The notes below the pieces were generated by a model that worked only from the letters and a program-made list of their open reading frames with translations, was not told where the DNA came from and ran no database searches. A program made the translations under genes and the position numbers. A stretch of DNA of 64,000 nt. It comes from Foetidibacter luteolus (GTDB lineage: Bacteria > Bacteroidota > Bacteroidia > Chitinophagales > Chitinophagaceae). Positions within the stretch are counted from its first letter, which is position 1; each line of letters opens with the position of its first letter. The stretch lies in the NCBI RefSeq assembly GCF_009650435.1, contig NZ_VVIP01000057.1, positions 1 through 64,000 of the forward strand, read 5' to 3'. Positions 17,003 to 26,020 of the stretch are shown in pieces.

Positions 17003-18526
17003 ATGAAACAGAAAACGCTATTTATTTTTTTACTCCTTGTAACTAGCCTTCATTTGGCTGGACAGAATAAGAAAGCCTACATTAAACACTATTTTTCTAC
17101 ATTGGCAAAGAACAAACAGTTTAATGGCGGGGTGATTGTAGCTGAAAAAGGAAAGATTATTTATAAAAGCGGATTTGGGTTTGCTGACTTTTCCAATAAA
17201 ACACCCAATAGTGAAAACATAGCATTTCCGATAGCATCGTTAACAAAAACACTTACTGCTACAGCCATACTTCAGTTGGCTCAAGCTAAAAAAATAAACA
17301 TCACCGATGCAGTAATAAAATACCTTCCACAGTTCCCATATCCAAATATTACACTACAACATTTACTATCACATACTTCGGGACTACCTGCATATAATGC
17401 ATATTTCGACAGTACAAGAAAACTACATCCTGATACTGTTTTTACCAATGCGGATTTTTTGCACGGTGTCTCAACTAACACCAGGCCGTTAATCTATCAA
17501 CCTGGTGAAAAAGGAAATTATGACAATATTAACTTTATTGTACTGGCATTGGTAATTGAGAAAGTATCTGGAATATCGCATAACGACTACATTAAACAAC
17601 ATATTTTGCTTCCTGCTGGTATGACAAATACTTTATTAGTAGCTTATAAAACACAATATAATCTGCCAATCAACTTTCCTTTTGCTTATCCTTATTTGTT
17701 CCCACACAAATATTCTGATAGTGTAGTAAAAGCTAAAGATGTACCTTATATTGCTAATTACTGGTCGACCTATAATTTTTCAGGTTTTGGTGATTATGTA
17801 AGTACTTTAAATGATTTACTTAATTACGACAAAGCCTATTACAATGGCAAATTAGTGCAACAAAACACAATTGACGATGCTTTTCAGCCGGTAAAACTCA
17901 ACAATGGAAAAAACAACTTTGCTAATTTCGGTTTAGGCTGGCAGATAGATAAGGACAGCAGTTTTGGAAAAGTGGTCTATCATAATGGAAATGCTACCGG
18001 ACTTAGTTGCATATTGGTAAGGAATATTTCAAAGCATCAAACCATTATTATATTTGACAACATACATAATAATAATTCGCAGGAACTAGCTTTTAAAACA
18101 TTGAAGATGCTTAACGGCATAAAAGTTCCATTGCCAAAGAAAAGTCTTGCAGCAGAATATGCAAGAGTATTGGTGAATGAAGGAGCTGTAGTTGCAAGAA
18201 ACAGACTGTTTAACTTAAAGTCTGATACATTACACTATCAACTAAGTGAAGATGAAATGAATCTTATTGGTTATGATTTTATGGGCGGAAGCAACAATCC
18301 AAACCCCTACAAGTTTCCTGAAGAACATAAGTATCAGGAGTCACTGGAAACTCTGAAAATAAATACTGAACTTTTCCCTGATAGTTGGAATGCTTTTGAT
18401 AGCTACGGAGAAATACTGTTAATAGTAGGACAAAAAGAAACAGCTATTAAAATGTATAAAAAGTCTGTAGAATTAAATCCCGGAAACACCGCTGGACAGA
18501 AAATACTGGAACAACTTTTAAAATAG
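17003..18526 (+). CDS. Secreted serine hydrolase, beta-lactamase/DD-peptidase fold, with TPR tail
   Basis: A 507-residue protein with a signal peptide (1-21, ending LAGQ). The class C beta-lactamase fold shows the catalytic SxxK as SLTK at 79-82, a YDN (YxN) motif in KGNYDNIN, and an HNG motif near residue 331 in place of KTG. Residues 445-507 resemble tetratricopeptide repeats (YQESLETLKINTELFPDSWN and the following helix pair). Such esterase or peptidase relatives rarely hydrolyse beta-lactams, and the substrate is unknown. It is AT-rich and directly follows spacer copy 2. Confidence 0.88.
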   Translation: MKQKTLFIFLLLVTSLHLAGQNKKAYIKHYFSTLAKNKQFNGGVIVAEKGKIIYKSGFGFADFSNKTPNSENIAFPIASLTKTLTATAILQLAQAKKINITDAVIKYLPQFPYPNITLQHLLSHTSGLPAYNAYFDSTRKLHPDTVFTNADFLHGVSTNTRPLIYQPGEKGNYDNINFIVLALVIEKVSGISHNDYIKQHILLPAGMTNTLLVAYKTQYNLPINFPFAYPYLFPHKYSDSVVKAKDVPYIANYWSTYNFSGFGDYVSTLNDLLNYDKAYYNGKLVQQNTIDDAFQPVKLNNGKNNFANFGLGWQIDKDSSFGKVVYHNGNATGLSCILVRNISKHQTIIIFDNIHNNNSQELAFKTLKMLNGIKVPLPKKSLAAEYARVLVNEGAVVARNRLFNLKSDTLHYQLSEDEMNLIGYDFMGGSNNPNPYKFPEEHKYQESLETLKINTELFPDSWNAFDSYGEILLIVGQKETAIKMYKKSVELNPGNTAGQKILEQLLK

Positions 18527-18768
18527 TTTTTAGGTGTCAGTACAATGGCACTAACACACAACAAAAGGTTTTGTGCAATCGGGGCTGGACGTTGAAGCAA
18601 TCATCGGCAGTGCATGTCCAGGCTTTATATCCTGCGGACGGAATTCTGCCGGGCAGTAGTTCTAAACTTCTGCTTTTAGTTATAAATTTAGCTTTGGTTC
18701 CGGGAGGACAGTTGGTCAATTCCCCAACTGCACAAAGCCTCGGAAGTTGGCGGTAATAAAGCACCTCT

Positions 18769-19470
18769 GTGACTTCAAAATCAATCTCTTTTATTATTTC
18801 CCTTTTCTCGTTCTTATTTTCCCTTGCGCAAAAAGCTGAACTATGGGTGAACAATCCAGAACCAAGAGTCGGAGATATAATTACAATTAAATTCAATTTC
18901 CTAGATGATTCTTTAAAACATATTGGATCGGACACTACAAAAGACACCCTTTGGGAATATACTGGGGAAGGCAATATCGATCTAAAAAGGATAATGACCA
19001 AAACCGGCTTATGTTCAATTGGGCCTTTTACTTTCGTAATAAATAACAAAACCTATTCATCGAATAAAATAGAATTAAACGTTGTAGATAAATTGCCAGA
19101 TGCCAAGGAAGGCTTTTGGCTCAGACAGGTTAGATGGAATAATACTGATTATCTAATTTTCGAACAACGAATTGATCTTAAAAAATGGGTTAACAAAAAG
19201 GTTGACCCATACAATTCCTTTGCTGATTTGGCAGATAATGTATGGGATCACACTGATGAAGTTGTATTTGGCTCTTCAAGTTCAATTTCGCCAATTCAAC
19301 CAACAGTAGAAAAAGCCGAGAATGTTGTCGGTAAGATGGAAGTGCTATACAAAATATCAATCTATAAGTTCAAAAAGAAAAAAGGTTATAATGGAAGTTT
19401 TACATTGGAAAAGAAAAATTTTGACAACTTCCCATCTGGCATAGAATTTAAAGGTTTTACAATTCAATGA
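18769..19470 (+). CDS. Secreted hypothetical protein with BatD-like Ig segment
   Basis: A 233-residue protein that seems to start at GTG, giving a signal peptide (about 1-20, FSFLFSLAQ). Residues 20-110 look like an Ig-type beta sandwich; VGDIITIKFNF and GPFTFVINNKTYSSNKIELN resemble the repeated Ig-like domains of BatD proteins. The rest (WLRQVRWNNTDYLIFEQRID and onward) is unknown. It is AT-rich, lies 242 bases after the serine hydrolase without a spacer copy, and is followed by the second attC-like repeat. Confidence 0.6.
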   Translation: MTSKSISFIISLFSFLFSLAQKAELWVNNPEPRVGDIITIKFNFLDDSLKHIGSDTTKDTLWEYTGEGNIDLKRIMTKTGLCSIGPFTFVINNKTYSSNKIELNVVDKLPDAKEGFWLRQVRWNNTDYLIFEQRIDLKKWVNKKVDPYNSFADLADNVWDHTDEVVFGSSSSISPIQPTVEKAENVVGKMEVLYKISIYKFKKKKGYNGSFTLEKKNFDNFPSGIEFKGFTIQ

Positions 19471-19478
19471 TTTTACTT

Positions 19479-19572
19479 CCGCTAACATATAGGGCTTAAA
19501 CGAAGCGGAGGTTTGGTTTAAGCCTATGTTGACTGAAGCTTCGATAGCCGGGTAAATTAGTTATGGATTCAT
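19479..19572 (+). repeat. attC-like palindromic repeat, copy 2
   Basis: Reads gctaacatatagggcttaaac, a gcggag loop, then gtttaagcctatgttgactg, parallel to the copy at 16458. The two arms are imperfectly inverse. It lies 9 bases after the upstream stop codon and leads straight into spacer copy 3. Confidence 0.65.
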
Positions 19573-19574
19573 CA

Positions 19575-19800
19575 CCAGCTTTACAACGTAAAAGCCCCAT
19601 TCTGCCGCCTTTGGCGCCAGAAACATGCAACGGAAACAGCTACCCCTTAAAGTAAATGCCGCCGCCTGTACGAATGTTTTTTGCGGATTTGGCTACAGCA
19701 CCCCTCTACCCGGTAAGCGGTCAAAGTATTGAAAACAAAAAAGGGAAATACCGTATTTTTGGAGTATCCGGATGCGGAAAGAGGTGAGGATGTGGATGTT
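19575..19800 (+). repeat. Accessory-block spacer repeat, copy 3
   Basis: Same order as the other copies: acgtaaaagcccc, hairpin TTCTG...CAGAA, cggaaacagctacccctt, gcggtcaaagtattgaaaac, tatttttggagtatcc. It is slightly more diverged. It precedes the membrane protein gene at 19838 and, with the attC-like copy, fills the 367-base gap. Confidence 0.88.
19729..19761 (+). promoter_or_regulatory. Promoter-like end of spacer copy 3
   Basis: TTG (19729-19731), 22 bases, TATTTTTG (19754-19761), 76 bases before the ATG at 19838. Confidence 0.5.
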
Positions 19801-19837
19801 GTGCGTCAGGCAAAAGTAACATGATACCAAATTGAAA

Positions 19838-20389
19838 ATGGACAAACCCAAACGAAGTAAGAGTTTTCTACAATACTTAATTCAACTTATAGTTTTAATA
19901 ATACTGGACTATGTAGTAATTCGATTTTGGGTTATACGAATTGACCCAGACCCAAGTGTTTCAATTGGACTACTGTTTTTAATTCCAGCAGTATTTGTTA
20001 CCAATATTATTATCGGAGTGGTTTTAGCATTTATTAAAAATCAATACTCTGGATTATTTTCTGTCAATTCAATTATTGCATCAATTCTTTTCTACTTTCT
20101 TTTTATTGACGGTATAAACAGGCACCAAAGCAAGCGATACGAGCGTTGGAAATTTAATTTAAACGACACGACGTTTGAAATTACACTTTCCAAACTTGAC
20201 ACAAATTTCAATATTGCTTATAGGAAAAATCCTAGCTATTCAACTGGTTTTATGAACGGGCAATATCTTACAAATCAAAGTGAATACTTGTTAACTTCCG
20301 ACAAAACAATACTTGCAATAAGCAATGAGTTTCTGTTCGGATTTAGAAATACAAATGACAGCATAAAATTGACAAAGGTTGAAAGATAA
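19838..20389 (+). CDS. Hypothetical membrane protein (accessory block)
   Basis: A 183-residue protein with about three membrane helices in the first 90 residues (LIQLIVLIILDYVVIRFWV, ISIGLLFLIPAVFVTNIIIGV-type, SIIASILFYFLFI). The soluble C-terminal half contains ERWKFNLNDTTFEITLSKLD. I do not recognise the family. ATG 19838 is preferred over the TTG two codons upstream. It is AT-rich and forms a single-gene unit behind spacer copy 3. Confidence 0.65.
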   Translation: MDKPKRSKSFLQYLIQLIVLIILDYVVIRFWVIRIDPDPSVSIGLLFLIPAVFVTNIIIGVVLAFIKNQYSGLFSVNSIIASILFYFLFIDGINRHQSKRYERWKFNLNDTTFEITLSKLDTNFNIAYRKNPSYSTGFMNGQYLTNQSEYLLTSDKTILAISNEFLFGFRNTNDSIKLTKVER

Positions 20390-20647
20390 CGCATACAATA
20401 GCCCGAATGCACGATAGGCAGTTTGGCAATATAGCGGGGCGACAAATATATTTTCAGCCTTTGCTCAATATTTGGCCTCACCTATAGCCAACTGATTACA
20501 CCAAGCAACAGAATAAAAAATGAACTTTTATTAATAAATTTAGGCGCGGTTACGGGCTGACGATTTTCAAATACTGGCATATGGCCAAGCCGTGTTCGTG
20601 GCCTGCAACCCTTTTTAACACATCAAAATATTCATAGCAAAACTTCA

Positions 20648-21535
20648 ATGGCAAGAAAAAAAATAAACTCCAGCCTTCCGACTTTTGACGATTTACTTAT
20701 TCCGACTATTCAAGCTTTGCAAAAGCTTGGCGGTTCTGGTTCAATTGAAGAAATAAATGGAAAAGTTTACGAGATAGCTCAAATTCACGACGACATTTTA
20801 CAAATTCCTCATGGCGAAGACGGAACAATAAACGAAGTTGATTATAGGTTGGCGTGGAGTAGAACTTATCTTAAAAAATTTGGACTGCTTGAAAATTCGT
20901 CACGAGGAATTTGGGCTTTATCAAAACCAGATATTAATATTTCAACTATTGACCCGGACGAAATTAAGCGAACAGTTAGAGAACAGGCGAGACTAACGAC
21001 AACAAAGACGGAAAGCAAGGAAGAACAAGAAAAGCAAACAGAAAAAGAAGTAGAGTTTGAAGTTGAAGCATCTGAAAATTGGAAACAACAATTATTAAAT
21101 ACACTTTACAACATTCCGCCTTCTGCTTTTGAACGACTTGCACAAAGAATCTTAAGAGAGAGTGGTTTCTTCCAGGTAGAAGTAACAGGCAAAACAGGCG
21201 ACGGAGGAATAGACGGAAAAGGGATTGTAAGAATAAGTGGTTTTCTAAGCTTCCATGTTATTTTTCAATGTAAGAGATATAGAAGTTCCGTGACACCCGA
21301 TAAAATAAGAGATTTTAGAGGTGCTATGCAAGGTCGTGCTGACAAAGGACTTTTTATTACGACAGGGACATTCACAAGAGAGGCAACCAAAGAAGCCACA
21401 AGGGACGGCGCACCACCTATTGACCTTATTGACGGAGAACTTTTGTGTGACAAGCTCAAAGAATTAAAACTCGGGGTTGAGACAAAGCTAACCGAAACCG
21501 TAGAAGTCAAAACTGATTGGTTTAGCAATCTATAA
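20648..21535 (+). CDS. mrr: Mrr-type type IV restriction endonuclease
   Basis: A 295-residue protein with an N-terminal winged-helix Mrr domain (about 10-95, including AWSRTYLKKFGLLENSSRGIW), an acidic linker, and a C-terminal PD-(D/E)xK nuclease domain (about 150-285). The nuclease core is visible as GKTGDGGIDG (181-190) and FQCKR with QxK at 207-209. Mrr enzymes cut methylated foreign DNA, so this is probably a defence gene. No matching methyltransferase is adjacent, as expected for type IV. It is AT-rich and stands alone between non-coding stretches. Confidence 0.92.
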   Translation: MARKKINSSLPTFDDLLIPTIQALQKLGGSGSIEEINGKVYEIAQIHDDILQIPHGEDGTINEVDYRLAWSRTYLKKFGLLENSSRGIWALSKPDINISTIDPDEIKRTVREQARLTTTKTESKEEQEKQTEKEVEFEVEASENWKQQLLNTLYNIPPSAFERLAQRILRESGFFQVEVTGKTGDGGIDGKGIVRISGFLSFHVIFQCKRYRSSVTPDKIRDFRGAMQGRADKGLFITTGTFTREATKEATRDGAPPIDLIDGELLCDKLKELKLGVETKLTETVEVKTDWFSNL

Positions 21536-21753
21536 TGCTAACAGATTCGGGCAGCAGGCCGTTTTGCTTTAGCAGGCGTAGATGAATAAATGATGATCTT
21601 AACGCTACTATCGGCTAATATCAGGCTTAACCCAGTTCTGTTTTGCTTTTAGTTGTCCACTTCAACATCAGTATTTCAATCGGCTTCACTTGCCGGGCAG
21701 ACACAGCAAAAATTCCAGCCCTGCGGTAAGCCCCGAACGTTTGAACCAATTAA

Positions 21754-22275
21754 ATGACGATGCCTTTAGACGCAGATAGTTACCTGACAATTCAACTTTT
21801 AAGTTATGACAGACCAACCGCAATGACGGAACGTTTTTATTTTCTAGAAATGTCAACCTTACAAGCAACAATACTGTTATCTCAAGACAAAAAAATCGTT
21901 TCCGCTAAAATTGTTGCCTACACAAACGAAAAAAAATATTTAGATGAGATTGTAACAGTGAGTTTTGAAACGATTGGTGATTTCAATGATTTTTTCATAA
22001 ACAATCCTGACTATTATATTCACAACTGCGACATTAAGTTGGAGAACGGGATAAACATAGGCAGTCACGATGACGGAGAAGTTTTAATCGAATTTCCAAT
22101 TGACAACTCAAACTCAATTATTATAGAAAACATTTTCGACAGGTATAGTCTCGACAAAAAAATAATTCACACACTAAAAAGCAAACCTGGACACTATATT
22201 GCTATTGATAGGCAAAACATGATAACTGGAGACTTTAAGAATTTTGACGACTACATTAAAAAAGGAAGGAAATGA
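21754..22275 (+). CDS. Hypothetical protein (accessory block)
   Basis: A 173-residue soluble acidic protein of beta and alpha segments (FYFLEMSTLQATILLSQD, VSFETIGDFNDFFINNPDYY, GEVLIEFPIDNSNSIIIENI). No family recognised. The start could be two codons later (ATG 21760). It is AT-rich, follows the Mrr gene by 218 bases, and ends 236 bases before a Crp/Fnr gene. Its size and acidity are like those of many immunity proteins, but there is no toxin next to it, so that is only a guess. Confidence 0.6.
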   Translation: MTMPLDADSYLTIQLLSYDRPTAMTERFYFLEMSTLQATILLSQDKKIVSAKIVAYTNEKKYLDEIVTVSFETIGDFNDFFINNPDYYIHNCDIKLENGINIGSHDDGEVLIEFPIDNSNSIIIENIFDRYSLDKKIIHTLKSKPGHYIAIDRQNMITGDFKNFDDYIKKGRK

Positions 22276-22510
22276 AAATAAATAGTGTAACATACAGTTT
22301 GGTACCAGGAATGGCAACCGTAAATCCTCATCTTAGTGCCTATCAGCCACATATCCGGCTGACCAAACACGGATGTGTAACAGAATATAATTTCAACTTC
22401 TGTATCTTTAATCGAAAGCAGTTCCGGGGTGGACGTTTTTCGAATGCCCTTCCTGTTCAAATATTCGAACGTTAGTGGTATGTGTAACAGATGATAGCAA
22501 CAATAAAACA

Positions 22511-23089
22511 ATGAAAAATATACTTTTTGACTTTATATCAAAATACGTTTCTCTGACAGATGATGAAAAGAGCGCATTACTTTCGTTAGACCTATTTCAC
22601 TCGGTAAAGAAAGGTACTACTTTACTCAAAGAAGGACAAAACTCTAAAGAAAGTTACTTTGTTTTAAAAGGTTGTATCCGTACTTATTACATGATAGACG
22701 GAGAAGAAAAAACAACAGCTTTCTACACAGAAATGGACGTCTTAACACCCCACTGTGTTATCAATAAAACTCCTTCTGACTATTTTATAAGTTGTGTAGA
22801 AGACAGTATCCTTACAGTTTCAAATTCTGATATGGAAGCAGAAATAAACTGTAAGTTTCCAAAGTTTGAACTAATGTGCAGAAAATTGTCGGAAGAATTG
22901 CTAGCAAAACAGCGAATAGACTTTGACGAGTTTAAGACTTCTTCCCCTGAAGAAAGATACCTGAACCTACTGCAAAAAAGACCGGATCTTATTCAGCGTG
23001 TTCCACAACACCAACTAGCAAGCTATTTAGGTATCAAACCTCAATCATTAAGCAGACTAAGAGCAAGAATTCTTGAAAAAAAGAGCTAA
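22511..23089 (+). CDS. Crp/Fnr family transcriptional regulator
   Basis: A 192-residue regulator with an N-terminal cyclic-nucleotide-binding-like beta barrel (about 20-115, including KKGTTLLKEGQNSKESYFVLKG) and a C-terminal helix-turn-helix (about 150-190: HQLASYLGIKPQSLSRLRARI). The ligand is unknown. The first Met of the fold is ATG 22511. The barrel-like secreted protein at 23173 follows after 83 bases and is a likely target or partner. A decayed copy of this gene's 3' end lies at 24246-24431. Confidence 0.9.
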   Translation: MKNILFDFISKYVSLTDDEKSALLSLDLFHSVKKGTTLLKEGQNSKESYFVLKGCIRTYYMIDGEEKTTAFYTEMDVLTPHCVINKTPSDYFISCVEDSILTVSNSDMEAEINCKFPKFELMCRKLSEELLAKQRIDFDEFKTSSPEERYLNLLQKRPDLIQRVPQHQLASYLGIKPQSLSRLRARILEKKS

Positions 23090-23172
23090 CACCTATTTCT
23101 TAACTTAAGTGAACGCATTATCGCATCTCACTAATCCACTTTTGCAGCATCATTTAACAATAAAGAGAAGAT

Positions 23173-23793
23173 ATGCAAAAGAAAATTGTATGGATTGGAC
23201 TTGCCTTAGTGCTGACAAACAGTTTACAGGTGAATGCACAAGATGCCAAACAAGACAGTAATTATAAAAAGTGGTTTGTAGGTAGTACATTCTTGCTGCT
23301 TGGAAATTTTTCTAAAGTAAATAACCCGGAGTTTATACAATTGAATTTCGGATATAGGATAACACCTAAAAATGTTGTTTCCTTTGAGTTTAAAAGATCC
23401 ATTTATTCCTGGCCAATAGGTATCCCCTGGGGGCCATCATTTGATGCACCGGGACTAAACTATCCCGGACATGCACGCATACTTGCACCTACATTAGCAT
23501 ACCAGCGTTTTTGGTGGAAAGGAGTATATACATCCGTTCATGCATTGAATGCTTTTGAAAAATATATGGATGAGAATAATAAAAAGATTGGAAATGGATA
23601 CACGTTATATATGACCTACCGTTTGGGTTACCAACTTAAATTTTTTAAAAACCGTTTCTTTTTTGAACCATCTATTGGTTTGACTCATTGGCCTGTAAGA
23701 ATTAATACACCGGAATCTTTTAAATTAGTAGAAAATAAATGGCCTAACTATTTTCCTTACGAACCCGGGCTTCATTTCGGGTATAATTTTTAA
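23173..23793 (+). CDS. Secreted barrel-like protein A (tandem paralogue)
   Basis: A 206-residue protein with a signal peptide (1-22, ending VNAQ). The mature part alternates aromatic and polar residues as in small outer-membrane beta barrels (FIQLNFGYRITPKNVVSFEF, FFEPSIGLTHWPV) and ends GLHFGYNF, a terminal aromatic typical of outer-membrane proteins. The function is unknown. It is clearly paralogous to the product of 24497-25126, and sits right behind an intact Crp/Fnr gene. Confidence 0.75.
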   Translation: MQKKIVWIGLALVLTNSLQVNAQDAKQDSNYKKWFVGSTFLLLGNFSKVNNPEFIQLNFGYRITPKNVVSFEFKRSIYSWPIGIPWGPSFDAPGLNYPGHARILAPTLAYQRFWWKGVYTSVHALNAFEKYMDENNKKIGNGYTLYMTYRLGYQLKFFKNRFFFEPSIGLTHWPVRINTPESFKLVENKWPNYFPYEPGLHFGYNF

Positions 23794-23799
23794 TACCCT

Positions 23800-24246
23800 A
23801 TGAGTGGGTTAACAAGAAAAAATTATATCAAAAGCACTATAGATTTTTTTTCAAGAAAACCAAGAACCTTTTTTTACTTGGCGATTTGGGTGCACCATGG
23901 ACAATATTTTCCTTGTTTTTTATTTTAAGGCATTACTCCGATTGCTTTGGCATGCCAGTATACATTTTAGCTTACTTATCAGTAATTGGATTGATTTATT
24001 GTGCTCATTCTACGTCTTGTTACTTTTTTTATTAAAGAATGCTGGACGCCATATTTAAGAACAATAGGTATTAGTAATTTTTTGTATTGTATTTTAACAA
24101 TAACGTTATTATATATCTATTGCAACGGGTTGACACAGATAGGATTGACATATTTTTTAGCTGAAATTCTTACTATAGCGTTGTTAGTGTACATACAGTT
24201 AAGAGTCGCAAAAATCAAACAATACTTTTATCTAAACAACAAATAG
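23800..24246 (+). pseudogene. Frameshifted small membrane protein gene
   Basis: A reading frame starts at ATG 23800 (MSGLTRKNYIKSTIDFFS) and stops early. Hydrophobic sequence continues in a second frame (APWTIFSLFFILRHYSDCFG to SCYFFY) and then a third (VTFFIKECWTPYLRTIGISN to the TAG at 24244). Joined, they give about 145 residues with four or so membrane helices. Two frameshifts are needed; the second is in a T-run and could be a sequencing error. No family was recognised. It lies between the two halves of a tandem duplication. Confidence 0.6.
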
Positions 24247-24431
24247 ACTCTGGCAAGTTTAAGACTTCACCTGAACAACAATATTTGAATTTATTGCAAT
24301 CACAGCCAGACCTTACTAAGCATGTGCCACAACATCAATTAGCAAGCTGTTCAGGCATCAAACTTCAATCATTCAGCAGACTAAGGGCAAGAATCCTGAA
24401 AAAAAGAGCCAAAACGTATTTCTTAACTTAA
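24246..24431 (+). pseudogene. Remnant of a duplicated Crp/Fnr gene (3' end)
   Basis: Sixty-one codons plus stop match the C-terminus of the intact regulator at 22511: KFKTSPEQQYLNLLQ against EFKTSSPEERYLNLLQ, and VPQHQLASCSGIKLQSFSRL against VPQHQLASYLGIKPQSLSRL. The cNMP-binding domain and the start are missing. The match continues past the stop codon (cttaacttaagtgaacg and ccacttttgca), showing that the noncoding link to the next gene was duplicated as well. Confidence 0.85.
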
Positions 24432-24496
24432 GTGAACGAGTTATTGCATCCCGCCAATCCACTTTTGCAATACAAATTATTATAAAAAGGAAAGAA

Positions 24497-25126
24497 ATGC
24501 AAAAAAAAATTTTATTCATTGGTTTTATCTTAATGATGACAGGTACGCTCCAACTAAAAGCACAATATGCTAAGACAGACAGCACTTATAAACGGTGGTT
24601 CGTTGGCAGCTCTTTATTTGTATTAGTAGGAAATTTAGTTTCTACAAACAGCCCCGACTTTGTTCAACTCAATTTCGGCTATCGTATTACAGGAAAAGAT
24701 GTAATTACATTAGAACCAAAAACCTGGAAATATGCCTGGCCGAATGGTATTCACCCATTTTTAAACAACTCATACGGAAAGCCGGAAGAAGAATTTCCGG
24801 GATATGTTCGTGAATATGGCTTATCAGTGGCTTATCAACGATTTTTGTGGAAAGGTTTATATGCCGAACTTAATATAATGCCTACCTGGCAAACTTTTGT
24901 AAACGACAAAGGCAAAAAAATTGATAATGGATTTCAGGTTTTTAATACCTACCGTGTTGGTTATCACATCAAACTTTTTAAAGACCGTTTTTTTATTCAA
25001 CCATCCATTGCAATTACCCACCGTGCTTATCACACAACAATGCCTGATGGATTTAAACAGTTAGACGACAAATGGTCAAAATTTGTCTTCGGAGAACCGG
25101 GATTTCATTTTGGGTTTACGTTTTAA
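24497..25126 (+). CDS. Secreted barrel-like protein B (tandem paralogue)
   Basis: A 209-residue protein with a signal peptide (1-22, ending LKAQ). It aligns along its whole length with the product of 23173: KKWFVGSTFLLLGN against KRWFVGSSLFVLVGN, FIQLNFGYRITPKNV against FVQLNFGYRITGKDV, LAYQRFWWKGVYTSV against VAYQRFLWKGLYAEL, and the same FGF/Y terminal motif. It is probably an outer-membrane beta barrel of unknown role. It arose by tandem duplication, and its own regulator copy has decayed. Confidence 0.75.
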   Translation: MQKKILFIGFILMMTGTLQLKAQYAKTDSTYKRWFVGSSLFVLVGNLVSTNSPDFVQLNFGYRITGKDVITLEPKTWKYAWPNGIHPFLNNSYGKPEEEFPGYVREYGLSVAYQRFLWKGLYAELNIMPTWQTFVNDKGKKIDNGFQVFNTYRVGYHIKLFKDRFFIQPSIAITHRAYHTTMPDGFKQLDDKWSKFVFGEPGFHFGFTF

Positions 25127-25630
25127 CAACTTCATTTCCCCAAAGCGTCCAGCCGAAGTACCTCTCCGCAGTTAGTCTCCGGTACCGGGCTTTGCGGCAG
25201 GCTAGAAACAATTGACAATTAACACACAATACCCGCTATTCTCCTAAGAATGCCAGACAAAAAATCTCAGCGCCAACTCAAGATTAATCGCAGCTTTGAG
25301 TTTGGTATCTTGAAAACAGGACAGTTTGAAATATCAACACTTTCTTTAATCTACTTTGCTTCACGGAAGCCTCCTGAATTCAACAAACATCCCCCGCTGC
25401 ACCACAACCGTCTGGAGCCTGGCGCAGCCTGTTACACCCCGTGGCGTCTCTACGTCTCACAGTTGCTTGTCATTCCGTTGCGCATGTCTCCACGCATCAC
25501 AGTTACTTGCCATTCTTTTCAGGATGATGTCTAACACGGAACATCATTTTCGGTATACTTAAGATGATTTGAAGCATGCAAAAGACCATATGCGGCCTGC
25601 GGTAAATCATTATTCCGGCCAGCTTTCCTG
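25127..25630. other. Non-coding accessory stretch with a 40-bp direct duplication
   Basis: No convincing gene is visible. A possible 94-codon frame from 25250 has no recognisable features and ends in repetitive sequence. Positions about 25446-25525 hold two imperfect copies of a 40-base unit (gtctctacgtctcacagttg and gtctccacgcatcacagtta begin them). At 25558-25610 a trace of the 21-bp minisatellite word aagatgatttgaagcatgca occurs before spacer copy 4. Confidence 0.5.
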
Positions 25631-25639
25631 TTTTTTTTA

Positions 25640-25990
25640 CCCTCCGCAGGCAGAAAAGCAGCTTTCCCAGGTTTTCCGAAGTTTTGCCGCTGCCCTAAGC
25701 TATTTTCCCAGGCCGGCAACTACCCGCCGTAGCCCGGCCGGGTAGCTTTACCGAATAAACCAGGTGAACCCTTCCATCCCAGCTTCCCAACGTAAAACCT
25801 CCGTTTCTGCCGCCTTTGGCGCCAGAAACATGCAACGGAAACGGCTACCCCTTAAAGTAAATGCCGCTGCCTGTGCGAATGTTTTTTGCGGATTTGCGCT
25901 ACAGTACCCCACCATCCGGCAAGCAGTTAAAGTATTGAAAACAAAAAAAGGGAATACCGTATTTTTGGAGTATCCGGCTGGAAAGAGGTG
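25640..25990 (+). repeat. Accessory-block spacer repeat, copy 4 (long form)
   Basis: About 350 bases, colinear with copy 2 from tttaccctccgcaggcagaa through cgaataaaccaggtgaaccc, the TTTCTG...CAGAAA hairpin and the tatttttggagtatcc end. It precedes the LprI-like gene and marks the right edge of the accessory block. Confidence 0.92.
25935..25967 (+). promoter_or_regulatory. Promoter-like end of spacer copy 4
   Basis: TTG (25935-25937), 22 bases, TATTTTTG (25960-25967), 53 bases before the ATG at 26021. Confidence 0.5.
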
Positions 25991-26020
25991 CGGATATAAA
26001 TTGTTATGCGGCACATAGCC

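Noticed and set aside
25250..25534. A 94-codon frame in the accessory block
   Set aside because: The first 40 codons look slightly protein-like, but the rest is a 40-bp duplication, and the frame has no recognisable features.
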